NCBI GenBank assembly: GCA_030431475.1 | Contig: JAUIJD010000046.1 | Location: 1 to 37,008, forward strand | DNA: 37,008 bases | Reading direction: 5' to 3' | DNA from: Verrucomicrobiia bacterium | GTDB taxonomy: Bacteria > Verrucomicrobiota > Verrucomicrobiia > Verrucomicrobiales > Akkermansiaceae | Part shown: in pieces, positions 15,447 to 24,736 of the stretch | Position numbering within the stretch: position 1 is the first letter of the stretch | How the letters are laid out: each line of letters starts with the position of its first letter | Notes under the pieces: model-generated | The model's input: only the letters and a program-made list of their open reading frames with translations | Told to the model about the DNA's origin: nothing | The model's database searches: none | Program-made: the position numbers and the translations under genes

Positions 15447-16388
15447 TCACTCGGCGTCGGTTTCGGCGGATTCGGCCCCGGGGTCGGGCGGGCGCTTCAC
15501 GATCTTCACGCTGTGGTCGTCCTGGAGCTGGCCACCGACGACGAGATCCCGCTGGCTCCAGGTGAGAAACTCGCCGGATGGGTCGGGTTCGAGGGTTTGG
15601 GTGGATTGATTGGTTTCGCCATCCGCCGTGACGCCGCGCGTGCGGAGCAGCCAGCCGGTGTCGGTGCCGGTCCATTCGGAGAAGTTGTAGCCGCCGAGGG
15701 CATCGAAGCCCCAGGACACGTAGCCTTCGCGAGAGGGGTTCCAGCCGATGCGCCACGTGGCGGTCGTGCTGGAGGCACCGGCTTCCTCGCTGAGCGCGCG
15801 ACCGTCGATGTAGGGGCCGTCGTCACTCCAGGTGAAGGCGAGCCAGGTGGTGATTCCGTTCTTCTCGACCTTCCAGTCCCCGACCAACCATTCGAGCGCG
15901 AGCATCTTCTCGGACGGTGGGGCGGTGTCCTTGAGCGAATCGCGGACGCTGGCGGTGAGCCAGCTGCCGTCGTCCTGCCGGACCTGGAGGGCGGTGTAGG
16001 GGTGGGAGACAATCTCTCCTGCCGGGGTCGTGACATGGAAGGTGCCGTCCTCGACCGCGAGGGTGGGCGACAGGAACCGGACGGCGCCGGCTTCGATGGC
16101 ACCCTGGGGATCCTCCTCGCCGGCGAAAACGTCCTCATAGAATGCGGTGATGGCCTCGCGGCCCGACACCACGTTCCCGCCGGACAAGGTGATCTCGCCA
16201 TCGGGCAGGAACAGTGCTGCCAGCGCTTCGGCGTTGCCCCGGTTGTAGGCCTCGACGAAGGTGTTGGCGGCCTTCTCGAGGGCGGCGAGTTCGGGCGCAT
16301 CCGGGTCGTCCTGTGCGACGGCGGGGGAGCCGATGAAAACGAGAGCAACCGCCACGCGAAACGTGACCGTGGGAAAATACCTTTTCAT
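15447..16388 (-). CDS. Exported SnoaL/DUF4440-like two-domain protein
   Basis: A 313-residue protein with signal peptide (MKRYFPTVTFRVAVALVF...AQ). Residues about 33-155 match the SnoaL-like/SgcJ-EcaC (DUF4440) fold, an NTF2-type cone: AANTFVEAYNRGNAEALAALF, in which the 'F..AYN.GDA..LA.LF' pattern is diagnostic, then the expected strands. The second half (about 165-310) is a beta-rich domain with LEWLVGDWKVEK. Members are often annotated as oxidoreductases, but a reaction is rarely shown. It is first gene of the operon with the 684-residue protein and is divergent from the phosphate porin, with 319 bp between the starts. Confidence 0.85.
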   Translation of the reverse strand: MKRYFPTVTFRVAVALVFIGSPAVAQDDPDAPELAALEKAANTFVEAYNRGNAEALAALFLPDGEITLSGGNVVSGREAITAFYEDVFAGEEDPQGAIEAGAVRFLSPTLAVEDGTFHVTTPAGEIVSHPYTALQVRQDDGSWLTASVRDSLKDTAPPSEKMLALEWLVGDWKVEKNGITTWLAFTWSDDGPYIDGRALSEEAGASSTTATWRIGWNPSREGYVSWGFDALGGYNFSEWTGTDTGWLLRTRGVTADGETNQSTQTLEPDPSGEFLTWSQRDLVVGGQLQDDHSVKIVKRPPDPGAESAETDAE

Positions 16389-16613
16389 GATGGTGAAGGT
16401 GATGACAGCCGGACGCCCGAGGGGAAAGGTTTTTCAGAGAGAGTGCCGCGGGGCATCCGGTGCGGGGGTGGGGTACGGATCTCGGACTCGGCGGCTGCTG
16501 AATGTGAGGAATGTGTCACAAAGGCAGGTGGAGCGCCCCGAGGCGTGGGCATCGAAGCGGTGTAGGGCACACGACATCAGGTGGTTACGGGACCCTCTCG
16601 GTCTTCGTTGTTG

Positions 16614-16661
16614 TGTGACGAAAGCGTCACAGGGCGGGGGTTTGCCGTGACGATTTCGTCA
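16614..16661. promoter_or_regulatory. Paired palindromes, candidate phosphate-regulon operator upstream of the porin
   Basis: TGTGACG-AAAG-CGTCACA (16614-16631) and TGACG-ATTT-CGTCA (16648-16661) lie with centres 32 bp apart, about three helix turns. They end 46 bp before the porin start. The same TGACG-N4-CGTCA form precedes pstS. The gap 16389-16707 serves the divergent operon too; apart from these sites I see nothing in it. Confidence 0.6.
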
Positions 16662-16707
16662 GATACTCCCCCTGCCGTCCCATTCAGGGACCCCAACCAC
16701 AAGAACC

Positions 16708-18000
16708 ATGAATCATCTGACCCATGCCCTGCGATGCGCTCTGCCGGTTGCCCTGACCGGTCTGGCCTGCGCCGGTGAACTCCCTCCTGTCGCACCCGCA
16801 CCCACCGGAGACGGTGATTGGTGCGAGTGGCTCTCCAGCAAGCCCGGGACCTTCTACAAGAATAGCGAAAATCCATGGATTCAGGAGTTCGGCGTCTTCG
16901 GCCGCTTCCAGTGGCAGGCCGCCTACCTGTGGGGCGAGGACACCACTGGCTACGATTTCAGCGACGACTACACCGAGGTTCGGCGGTTCCGCCTCGGGGC
17001 CAAGATGAAGTTCCTGCAGTTCTTCGAGGCCAAGGCCAACGTCAATCTCGTCGACGACGCCCGCCATTCGGTACTCCCGTGGCCGGGGAACGACTCGCTC
17101 GGGTGGGGATACGAGGACTTCGACGAAGCCTACCTGAAGTTCAACATCAAGGACGCGCTGGGCATCGACTTTCTCGACGAACTCGCGATTGCGTACGGGC
17201 GGCACAAGTTCGAACTCGGCTACGAGGCCCGGGCCTCCTCCAAGGAGCTCCTGACGATCGAGCGCTCGGCGATCTCGAACAAGGTCTACGGCAGCTACCG
17301 CCCGACCGGAATTCATCTCGAGGGCGCCAAGGGCCCGTGGAGCGCTGTCCTCGGGCTCTACAGCACCGACGCCATCACGCGGGTCGGCGGGAACATCGAA
17401 TTCATCGGTGGCTGGAACGACGGCCTCGCCTACTTCACCAGCGTCGGCTACGAGGCCCGGGAGAACCTGAACTTCGTCTGGGATTTCGTCTACAACGACG
17501 CCGACCAACGCTCCGGCGACGACAACCTGTGGGGCTACCGCTGGGCGACCTCGCTGAGCATGCAGTATGAGGAAGGACCGTGGGGGCTCATCGTGGACGG
17601 AATCTACGGTGACAATGGAAGCAGCCGCCTTGGCAACCTGGCGCCCAACCGCCAGGGCGATTTCTGGGGGCTCGTGGTCATGCCCTACTACTGGATCGTC
17701 GAGGACAAGCTGCAGGGCGTGGTGCGTTACCAGTATCAGGGCTCCGAGGAGTCGCGCGGGATCCGTCTCAACAGCCGCTACACCCGTCGGGATCACGGCT
17801 TCCCGGTGAATGCATCGATCGCCGGTGGCCGGGGCAACGAGCACCATTCGATCTATGCCGGTCTCAACTACCTGATCTGCGGTCACAACCTGAAGGTGCA
17901 GGCCGGTCTCGAGTATGACTGGCTGAATGCACCGATGGCGGGCACCGATGGGGACGTGAGCGCGCTCACGGCCTGGTTCGGATTCCGCAGCTACTTCTGA
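16708..18000 (+). CDS. OprO/OprP-family porin (phosphate-type)
   Basis: A 430-residue outer-membrane beta-barrel. The signal peptide runs to about residue 22 (MNHLTHALRCALPVALTGLACAG, cleaved near AGE). The barrel starts with VFGRFQWQAAYLWG and strands such as RRFRLGAKMKF; the protein ends in FGFRSYF with the C-terminal Phe needed for barrel assembly. 'SNKVYGSYRPTGIHLEG' and the overall length fit porin family O/P, whose type members take up phosphate or polyphosphate. It stands just upstream of pstS and shares its palindromic sites, so it likely supplies phosphate across the outer membrane. A 186-bp gap separates the two genes, so they may have separate promoters. Confidence 0.88.
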   Translation: MNHLTHALRCALPVALTGLACAGELPPVAPAPTGDGDWCEWLSSKPGTFYKNSENPWIQEFGVFGRFQWQAAYLWGEDTTGYDFSDDYTEVRRFRLGAKMKFLQFFEAKANVNLVDDARHSVLPWPGNDSLGWGYEDFDEAYLKFNIKDALGIDFLDELAIAYGRHKFELGYEARASSKELLTIERSAISNKVYGSYRPTGIHLEGAKGPWSAVLGLYSTDAITRVGGNIEFIGGWNDGLAYFTSVGYEARENLNFVWDFVYNDADQRSGDDNLWGYRWATSLSMQYEEGPWGLIVDGIYGDNGSSRLGNLAPNRQGDFWGLVVMPYYWIVEDKLQGVVRYQYQGSEESRGIRLNSRYTRRDHGFPVNASIAGGRGNEHHSIYAGLNYLICGHNLKVQAGLEYDWLNAPMAGTDGDVSALTAWFGFRSYF

Positions 18001-18058
18001 TTCGTCGTTCGGAATCCCCGCCCGACGGTGGTTCTCCCGTGATGGAGACGCCGTCGGG

Positions 18059-18107
18059 TGACGGGTTCGCCAGCCACCCCCGTCCGGCTCCGTGACGACT
18101 CCGTCAC
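18059..18107. promoter_or_regulatory. Paired palindromes, candidate phosphate-regulon operator upstream of pstS
   Basis: GTGACG-ACTC-CGTCAC (18092-18107) is perfect. TGACG-GGTT-CGCCA (18059-18072) is a one-mismatch form 34 bp upstream. This mirrors the pair before the porin (32 bp apart). It ends 79 bp before the pstS start. The sites differ from the enterobacterial Pho box, which is a direct repeat. Confidence 0.6.
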
Positions 18108-18186
18108 CAAGGCCGGGTGGGCAATTCCTCCAACATTCTCCATCCCTCCGTCGCGTCGAACACGCGGCGCCAACAAGACACCCGAC

Positions 18187-19146
18187 ATGCACATGAAATC
18201 CATCGTCACCGGCCTGCTGGCCACCACCATCGCCGCCGCTTCCGCCGCGGAATCCCACCTCGACCCCGACCTGCCCGCCTACGAGCCCGTTTCGGGTGTG
18301 GCCGGCAGCCTTTCGTCGGTTGGTTCCGACACCCTCAACAACCTCATGACGCTCTGGTCGGAGGGGTTCAAGAAGGCCTACCCGAACGTGACCATCTCGA
18401 TCGAAGGCAAGGGTTCATCGACCGCGCCTCCCGCGCTGATGGAGGGAACGTCCCAGTTCGGACCGATGAGTCGCCCGATGAAGGCCGAGGAAATCGACGA
18501 GTTCGAGGAGAAGTTCGGCTACAAGCCGACCGAGGTGAAGGTCGCGATCGACGCCCTCGCGGTGTTCGCGCACAAGGACAACCCGATCAAGGGCCTCAGC
18601 CTGAAGCAGGTCGACGGCATCTTCTCCAGCACCCGCAAGCTGGGGGGCGATGACGTCACCGAGTGGGGACAGCTCGGGATGGACGCCTGGAAGGGTCGCC
18701 CGATCTCCCTCTACGGACGGAATTCCGCTTCCGGCACCTACGGCTTCTTCCAGAAGCACGTGCTCGGCAAGGGCGACTACAAGTCGACCGTCAAGGAGCA
18801 ACCCGGCTCGTCCGCCGTGGTGCAGGGCGTCGGCGGCGATCTCTACGCCCTCGGCTACTCGGGGATCGGCTACAAGACGTCGGGCGTGCGCACGGTGCCG
18901 CTTTCGACCGATGGCGGTGAGTTCTACGACGCCACTTACGAACACGCGCTCACCGGCGACTACCCGCTCGCGCGCTTCCTCCTGGTCTACGTGAACAAGA
19001 AGCCGGGTGAGCCGCTGCCGAAGGCCGCGCTCGAGTTCCTCACCTACGTCCTTTCGAAGGAAGGGCAGGCGATCGTCGAGAAGGACGGCTACTTCCCGAT
19101 GCCGGCCGAGCTGGCCGAGGAAGTGGTGGGCTCGCTTTCGAAGTAA
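18187..19146 (+). CDS. pstS: Phosphate-binding protein PstS
   Basis: A 319-residue periplasmic binding protein of the PBP-like family that captures phosphate for the Pst transporter. The signal peptide is MKSIVTGLLATTIAAASAA. Ligand loops are recognisable: VGSDTLNNLM, GKGSSTAPPAL and YGRNSASGTYGFF, matching the three segments that bind phosphate in PstS/SphX. The ATG at 18187 and one two codons later (18193) both fit; the second gives the cleaner signal peptide. Downstream, a hairpin at 19160-19229 may let pstS be made in excess over the membrane genes. Confidence 0.95.
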   Translation: MHMKSIVTGLLATTIAAASAAESHLDPDLPAYEPVSGVAGSLSSVGSDTLNNLMTLWSEGFKKAYPNVTISIEGKGSSTAPPALMEGTSQFGPMSRPMKAEEIDEFEEKFGYKPTEVKVAIDALAVFAHKDNPIKGLSLKQVDGIFSSTRKLGGDDVTEWGQLGMDAWKGRPISLYGRNSASGTYGFFQKHVLGKGDYKSTVKEQPGSSAVVQGVGGDLYALGYSGIGYKTSGVRTVPLSTDGGEFYDATYEHALTGDYPLARFLLVYVNKKPGEPLPKAALEFLTYVLSKEGQAIVEKDGYFPMPAELAEEVVGSLSK

Positions 19147-19159
19147 TCCCATTGACCCG

Positions 19160-19229
19160 GAGCCCGTCAGGGGGCAGCACATTCCGCGTCCAAGTTGTCA
19201 CTTGGCAGGGATTGCCCCCGGACGGGCTC
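19160..19229 (+). terminator. Long hairpin between pstS and pstC (partial terminator or attenuator)
   Basis: Arms at 19160-19176 and 19213-19229 pair at 16 of 17 positions, with a 36-nt loop. Only a weak T run follows. Such hairpins after binding-protein genes often give higher levels of the first gene, or protect its mRNA. It ends 21 bp before the pstC start. Confidence 0.6.
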
Positions 19230-19250
19230 TTCCATTGATTGCCGCGCCGC

Positions 19251-21512
19251 ATGAGTTCGACCCCGCCATCGTCCCCCGATCCCAAGCGCTTCGAGGTCTC
19301 GAAGGGGACCCTGTGGCTGGATCGGGCGATGACGCAGCTGATCCGGGTCGGCGGCCTGGCGGTCATCCTGGCGGTTTTCGGGATCTTCTTCTTCATCGTG
19401 AAGGAGATTCTGCCGCTCTTCACCTCGGCCGAGGTCGAGGCGGAGAAGGTGGTGGAGACGCCCGGCGGCGAGGCGCTCGTGCTGGGCGTCGATGAGTGGG
19501 GGGAGAAGCCCTTCCTCTACCGCGGCGACGGCGAGGTCGTGGTGGTCGACATGGAGAGCGGGGAGCGGCAGGTCCTGCCGGTGCCTTCGCTCGAAGGCGT
19601 CGAGGTGACCGCCGTGGCCTACGATGCGGTGAAACGCCGGGTGGCGGTGGGACTGGCCGACGGCCGTGTGGGTTCGTTTCTGGTGAACTACGAGACGGAG
19701 TTCGACGACGAGGGGGAGCGCACCATCGTCCCGGTCGTCGAACCCGAGCCGTGGTTCGAGGTGAGTCTCGGGGACGGGCCGGTCACGGCGCTTTCCTACG
19801 GCGACGGCGGGAGTTCGCGCATGATCGTCGTCTCCCGCGAGACCGGGTTGGCGGCGCTCAGGCTCGGTCAGAAGCGGGCGCTGATCGGGAAGCCGAAGCT
19901 GACGTTGAAGGACACGACCGATCTCGGTGCGCTGTTCGACGCGGGAGTGACATCGGTCGTGGCGTCGCAGAACGGCGAGGCGGCCCTGGTGGCCGGGGAC
20001 GACGGCGAGGTGCGGTATTTCCAGGTCGAGAACGGCGAGATCGTCTTGAAGCAGACCTTCGAGCCCTTCGAAGGTGAGGCTCCGGTCCGCATGGACTACG
20101 TCTTCGGCGGGGTGTCGGTCGCCATGACCGACCGGGCCGGCGAGCAGAAGGTGTTCAGCCTGTTCCGACCGGAGGGCTCCTCGGAGCGGCTCTTCGGGCA
20201 GACCAAGGAATTTGATGAAGTCGGTGAGGGCACCTCGATCTTCGCCCCGAGTCTCCGCAACAAGAGCTTCCTGACCGGAGGCGGGGGGAAGCTCTCGGTG
20301 AGGCACCTCACGTCCGGCGCGACCCGCTGGGAGGGCGAGGCGGAGTTCGAGCCGGTGGCCGCGACCATCGACGGGAAGTCCGAACACTTCTTCCTCGCGG
20401 GCGGTTCGGGACAGATCCAGCGGTTTCACTTCGACGACCCTCACCCCGAGGCGGGATGGCGGGCATTCTTCGGCAAGGTCTGGTACGAGGGGGGGGAGGA
20501 ACCCGTCTATCAATGGCAATCAACCGGCGGCTCGGACGACTTCGAGCCGAAGCTGTCGCTCGTCCCGCTGATCATCGGCTCGCTCAAGGGAACCTTCTAC
20601 GCCCTGCTCTTCTCGGTGCCGGTTGCGCTGCTCGCGGCGGTGTTCTCGGCCGCCTTTCTGCCCCACGACATGAAGCGGGTGGTGAAGCCGGCGATGGAGA
20701 TCATGGCCTCGCTGCCTTCGGTCGTCCTCGGGTTCCTGGCCGGACTGTGGCTGGCCCCGCTGATCGAGGACAAGGTCCCGTCCATCCTCCTGCTCTGCCT
20801 GTCCCTGCCGGTCGCGGCGCTGATCGTCGGGCGGGTCTGGAGCCTTCAGCCGATGCAGGTCCGGCAGAAATTCGAGGGCGGGCGCGAATGGATGGTGCTG
20901 GTGCCGGTCCTGCTCCTGGCCGGCTGGGTGGCGTGGTCGCTCGGACCGGTGTTGGAGGGCATCTTCTTCGTTTACAACGACCCGGCCACGGGCCGCGAGA
21001 TCGCCGACTTCCGTCTGTGGTGGCCGCAGGCCACCGGGCTTTCCTTCGACCAGCGCAACTCGCTGGTGGTCGGCTTCATGATGGGCTTCGCGGTGATTCC
21101 CGTCATCTTCACCATCGCCGAGGATGCGCTCTCCAACGTGCCGAAGACGCTCACCGCCGCCGCCTCGGCGCTCGGGGCGAGCCGCTGGCAGGTGGTGTGG
21201 TCCATCATCGTGCCCGTCGCCTCGCCGGGCATCTTCTCCGCCCTGATGATCGGCTTCGGCCGTGCGGTCGGGGAAACCATGATCGTGGTGATGGCCACCG
21301 GGAACACCCCGGTCACCGAGTGGAACATCTTCAGCGGCATGCGGACCCTTTCGGCGAACATCGCCGTCGAACTGCCCGAGGCGGCGCCGGGGTCGACCCA
21401 TTACCGCACGCTGTTCCTCGGGGCGCTCGTGCTCTTCATGCTCACCTTCATCCTCAACAGCGTCGCCGAGGTCATGCGCCAGCGGCTGCGCGAGAAGAAC
21501 AAGCTCGTCTGA
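19251..21512 (+). CDS. pstC: Phosphate ABC transporter permease PstC, long form
   Basis: A 753-residue inner-membrane permease, far longer than classic PstC (about 300). One membrane helix (about residues 25-48) is followed by a soluble domain of about 350 residues rich in beta strands (blade-like 'GEVRYFQVENGEIVLKQTF' pieces suggest a propeller). The usual permease helices come after about residue 435. The cytoplasmic coupling motif ALGASRWQVVWSIIVPVASPG is intact. This long form is also known in Vibrio and other marine bacteria. The first membrane crossing would place the extra domain in the periplasm, where it could meet PstS. ATG 19251 was chosen; a TTG 12 bp upstream is also in frame. 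Confidence 0.92.
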   Translation: MSSTPPSSPDPKRFEVSKGTLWLDRAMTQLIRVGGLAVILAVFGIFFFIVKEILPLFTSAEVEAEKVVETPGGEALVLGVDEWGEKPFLYRGDGEVVVVDMESGERQVLPVPSLEGVEVTAVAYDAVKRRVAVGLADGRVGSFLVNYETEFDDEGERTIVPVVEPEPWFEVSLGDGPVTALSYGDGGSSRMIVVSRETGLAALRLGQKRALIGKPKLTLKDTTDLGALFDAGVTSVVASQNGEAALVAGDDGEVRYFQVENGEIVLKQTFEPFEGEAPVRMDYVFGGVSVAMTDRAGEQKVFSLFRPEGSSERLFGQTKEFDEVGEGTSIFAPSLRNKSFLTGGGGKLSVRHLTSGATRWEGEAEFEPVAATIDGKSEHFFLAGGSGQIQRFHFDDPHPEAGWRAFFGKVWYEGGEEPVYQWQSTGGSDDFEPKLSLVPLIIGSLKGTFYALLFSVPVALLAAVFSAAFLPHDMKRVVKPAMEIMASLPSVVLGFLAGLWLAPLIEDKVPSILLLCLSLPVAALIVGRVWSLQPMQVRQKFEGGREWMVLVPVLLLAGWVAWSLGPVLEGIFFVYNDPATGREIADFRLWWPQATGLSFDQRNSLVVGFMMGFAVIPVIFTIAEDALSNVPKTLTAAASALGASRWQVVWSIIVPVASPGIFSALMIGFGRAVGETMIVVMATGNTPVTEWNIFSGMRTLSANIAVELPEAAPGSTHYRTLFLGALVLFMLTFILNSVAEVMRQRLREKNKLV

Positions 21513-21518
21513 TTTCCG

Positions 21519-23159
21519 ATGGCCGACTCTTCCAATGCCTTCGCAACCACCGGGCGCTCGCGCCGGGGCGAGCCCTTCGTGTGGCTCACCGCCGCCGGTC
21601 TCACGATCGGGGTGATCCTGACCCTCGGACTGCTCGGTCTCGTCGTGGTCAAGGGTCTCGAGGTGTTCTGGCCCGATCGCCTCGAGGTGTTCGAGGTCGA
21701 CCAGGACGGTGCGACCGAGAGCGTGGCCGGCTATCTCGTCCAGGACCGCACCCGGCGCGACCTCGACGGAGCCACCCACGAGGAAATCCAGGTCTTCCGG
21801 GGCAACCTTGAACTCTACGGCGAGAAGTTCCTCTTCCTCGACAAGGCCGACATCCGGGACACGTCGCGTCCCGACGACCTGCTCCTGGTCGAGCGGATGG
21901 AGGGTGGTCATGTGATCGGGACCGCGGCGCGCATCGAATTCGGTGACGGCGCCCGCGTCGGAGCGGAGGACCCGGAGTTCGGCGACCGGCTCGAGGCGCT
22001 GATCGAGGAGAACGAGGAGCGCCGGAAGGAGCTGAAGGAAATCGAGAAGGACCAGATCGGCCGCAACGCGAAGCAGGTGAAGGAACTCACCCTGCGCCGC
22101 CGGTTGATCGAGGACGGGGTCGAGTCGGGCTCGATCGAAGCGATCGACGCCGAACTGCAGGAACTGCAGGCGGAGTTCGCCCGCCTCGACGAGGAGCGGG
22201 GGGAGATCCGGGAGCGTCTCGAGGCGGATCGCTTCCTCGTGGCGTCGGCCGACGGTCGGGAGCTCGGCATCGCCGGGGGCGAGTTGCTCCACGTGTTCGA
22301 GCCGAACCGGGCGGGCTTCTTCGCCCGGCTTGGCGAGACCCTGCGTCGCATGTGGTCGTTCCTGAGCGACGACCCCCGGGAAGCCAACACCGAGGGAGGG
22401 GTCTATCCGGCCATCTTCGGCACCGTGGTGATGACCCTGGTCATGAGCATCTTCGTGACCCCCTTCGGCGTGATCGCCGCCATCTATCTCCGGGAGTACG
22501 CCAAACAGGGGCCGTTGGTCCGGGCGGTCCGGATCTCGGTCAACAACCTCGCCGGGGTGCCGTCCATCGTGTTCGGCGTCTTCGGTCTCGCCTTCTTCAT
22601 CTACTTCGTCGGGGGCGTCGTGGACGGGTGGTTCTTCCCGAATGCCGAGGAGCCGGTCTACAAGAGCGGAGGGATCCTCTGGGCGTCGCTGACCCTGGCC
22701 CTGCTCACGGTGCCGGTGGTGATCGTGGCCACCGAGGAAGCGCTGGCGGCCGTGCCCCGCGGGGTGCGCGAGGCGGCACTGGCCTGCGGGGCCTCGAAGT
22801 GGCAGGCGATCCAGCGGGTGGTGCTCCCGGCCTCGCTTCCGGGAATCCTGACCGGGGTGATCCTGGCGATGGCCCGCGGAGCCGGCGAGGTCGCGCCTCT
22901 GATGCTCGTGGGGGTGGTGAAAAGCGCGCCGGATCTCCCGATCGATGCCGCCGCGCCGTTCATCCATCCCGAGCGCCAGTTCATGCACCTCGGTTTCCAC
23001 ATCTACGACCTCGGTTTCCAGTCGCCCGACTCCGAGGCCGCCAAGCCGATGGTGTTCGCCACGACGCTCCTCCTGATTTTCATCGTGGTGGTGATGAACC
23101 TCTCGGCCATCATCATCCGCAACCGCCTCCGGAAGAAGTACGCCACCAGTAGTTTCTGA
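21519..23159 (+). CDS. pstA: Phosphate ABC transporter permease PstA, long form
   Basis: A 546-residue permease with an extra periplasmic region. After the first helix (about 25-50), residues about 60-270 include a strong coiled coil of charged heptads ([18 protein letters not shown], and [19 protein letters not shown]). The transporter helices follow, with the coupling loop [21 protein letters not shown]. Classic PstA has about 290 residues. Partnering with long PstC, the extra domains probably touch each other in the periplasm. Its stop overlaps the ATG of the first pstB by one base (TGATG). Confidence 0.92.
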   Translation: MADSSNAFATTGRSRRGEPFVWLTAAGLTIGVILTLGLLGLVVVKGLEVFWPDRLEVFEVDQDGATESVAGYLVQDRTRRDLDGATHEEIQVFRGNLELYGEKFLFLDKADIRDTSRPDDLLLVERMEGGHVIGTAARIEFGDGARVGAEDPEFGDRLEALIEENEERRKELKEIEKDQIGRNAKQVKELTLRRRLIEDGVESGSIEAIDAELQELQAEFARLDEERGEIRERLEADRFLVASADGRELGIAGGELLHVFEPNRAGFFARLGETLRRMWSFLSDDPREANTEGGVYPAIFGTVVMTLVMSIFVTPFGVIAAIYLREYAKQGPLVRAVRISVNNLAGVPSIVFGVFGLAFFIYFVGGVVDGWFFPNAEEPVYKSGGILWASLTLALLTVPVVIVATEEALAAVPRGVREAALACGASKWQAIQRVVLPASLPGILTGVILAMARGAGEVAPLMLVGVVKSAPDLPIDAAAPFIHPERQFMHLGFHIYDLGFQSPDSEAAKPMVFATTLLLIFIVVVMNLSAIIIRNRLRKKYATSSF

Positions 23160-23920
23160 TGACTCGGGACGATTTCATCGCCGTCGAAAACTTCAGCTTC
23201 TTCTACGGGGAGAAGCAGGCGCTGCACGACATCGACATGGCGATCCCCGAACGGCGGGTCACCGCCCTGATCGGGCCGTCGGGCTGCGGCAAGTCGACGC
23301 TGCTGCGGAATATGAACCGGATGAACGACCTGATCGAGGGGGTGCGGCATCGCGGCGACATCCGGCTCAACGGTCACAGCCTCTACGACCCGAAGGTCGA
23401 GGTCATCTCGCTGCGCAAGCGGGTCGGGATGGTGTTCCAGAAATACAATCCCTTCGCCAAGACGGTGTATGAGAACGTCGTCTTCAGCCTGCGGGTGGCG
23501 GGACGCAACAGGAAGCGGGAGCTCGACGAGGTGGTGGAGCGCTCGTTGCGCTCGGCGGCCCTGTGGGACGAGGTGAAGGATCGCCTCCACGACAGCGCCT
23601 TCGGGCTCTCCGGAGGCCAGCAGCAGCGCTTGTGCATCGCCCGGGCGATCGCCAACCAGCCGGAGATTCTGCTGATGGACGAGCCCTGCGCGGCACTCGA
23701 CCCGACGGCGACCCTGAAGATCGAGTCGCTGATCCGCGAGCTCAAGGAGCAGTTCACGATCGTGATCGTGACGCACAACATGGAGCAGGCGACCCGCTGC
23801 TCCGACCGGACGGCGTTCCTTTACATGGGGCGCCTGATTGAATACGGGGATACCAAGCAGGTTTTCGAGAATCCCAGGGAGGAGGAGACCGAAGCCTACA
23901 TCTCGGGAAGATTCAGCTGA
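23159..23920 (+). CDS. pstB: Phosphate ABC transporter ATPase PstB, first copy
   Basis: A 253-residue ATPase that energises phosphate import. Walker A is GPSGCGKST, the PstB mark [10 protein letters not shown] follows, the signature is LSGGQQQR and Walker B is [16 protein letters not shown]-loop VTHNMEQA is intact. It overlaps pstA at its start and the second pstB at its end (ATG in TGATG, 23918-23922), so translation is coupled. The '[17 protein letters not shown]' Q-loop region is slightly unlike the second copy, the more usual of the two. Confidence 0.95.
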   Translation: MTRDDFIAVENFSFFYGEKQALHDIDMAIPERRVTALIGPSGCGKSTLLRNMNRMNDLIEGVRHRGDIRLNGHSLYDPKVEVISLRKRVGMVFQKYNPFAKTVYENVVFSLRVAGRNRKRELDEVVERSLRSAALWDEVKDRLHDSAFGLSGGQQQRLCIARAIANQPEILLMDEPCAALDPTATLKIESLIRELKEQFTIVIVTHNMEQATRCSDRTAFLYMGRLIEYGDTKQVFENPREEETEAYISGRFS

Positions 23921-24723
23921 TGCACGACATGGTCCAGACCCGCGAGCAAGCCGAGGCCGCCGTCGCCACCCACGCGATCCGGGTGGACGGTGTCGATTTT
24001 TGTTATGGAAGCTCGCGGGCTTTGAAGGAGATCTCCATGGACGTGCCGAAGGGCGAGATCGTCGCGCTGATCGGCCCGTCGGGCTGCGGCAAGTCGACCC
24101 TGCTCCGGTGCTTCAACCGGATGAACGACCTGGTGCCCGGGGCGCGGGTGACGAAGGGGACGATCCACATCGACGGCGTCGAGATCCACCGCCCGGAGGT
24201 GGATCCGGTCGAGCTCCGGCGGCGGGTCGGCATGGTGTTCCAGAAGAGCAACCCCTTTCCCCGGACGATCTACGAGAACGTTGCCTACGGCCCCCGGATC
24301 TCCGGCACCTCGGACAAGCAGGAGCTCGATGCCATCGTGGAGAACGCGCTTCGCGGGGCGGCCCTGTGGGACGAAGTAAAGGATCGTCTCAACGAGAGCG
24401 CCTTCGGCCTCTCGGGCGGCCAGCAGCAGCGTCTCTGCATCGCCCGCACCATCGCCGTGAAGCCGGAGATCGTGCTCATGGACGAGCCGTGCTCGGCACT
24501 CGACCCCGTGGCGACCGCCAAGGTGGAGGAGTTGATCCTGGAGTTGAGGAACGACTACACGATCGTGATCGTGACCCACAACATGCAGCAGGCGACGCGG
24601 GTCTCCGATCGGACCGCATTTTTCTATCTCGGCGAACTCATCGAGTATGGTGGGACCTCGCAGATCTTCACCAATCCCGGACGCCAGGAGACGGAGGACT
24701 ACGTCACCGGTCGCTTCGGCTGA
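23920..24723 (+). CDS. pstB: Phosphate ABC transporter ATPase PstB, second copy
   Basis: A 267-residue PstB with an extra N-terminal stretch ([20 protein letters not shown]). Walker [20 protein letters not shown], signature LSGGQQQR, Walker [15 protein letters not shown] and H-loop VTHNMQQA are all intact. It is close to the first copy over its whole length ([18 protein letters not shown] against [18 protein letters not shown]). Both could assemble as a heterodimer under the PstC-PstA pair. The start overlaps the first copy's stop; phoU follows 13 bp later. Confidence 0.95.
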   Translation: MHDMVQTREQAEAAVATHAIRVDGVDFCYGSSRALKEISMDVPKGEIVALIGPSGCGKSTLLRCFNRMNDLVPGARVTKGTIHIDGVEIHRPEVDPVELRRRVGMVFQKSNPFPRTIYENVAYGPRISGTSDKQELDAIVENALRGAALWDEVKDRLNESAFGLSGGQQQRLCIARTIAVKPEIVLMDEPCSALDPVATAKVEELILELRNDYTIVIVTHNMQQATRVSDRTAFFYLGELIEYGGTSQIFTNPGRQETEDYVTGRFG

Positions 24724-24736
24724 ACCCTCATCCGCC

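Noticed and set aside
16508-16530. TGTCACA-containing string as a third operator near the divergent operon
   Set aside because: It is only a half site without the TGACG-N4-CGTCA symmetry.
20520-23000. A 2.5-kb open frame on the minus strand
   Set aside because: It lies opposite pstC and pstA and its product is low-complexity, as expected for antisense of GC-rich genes.
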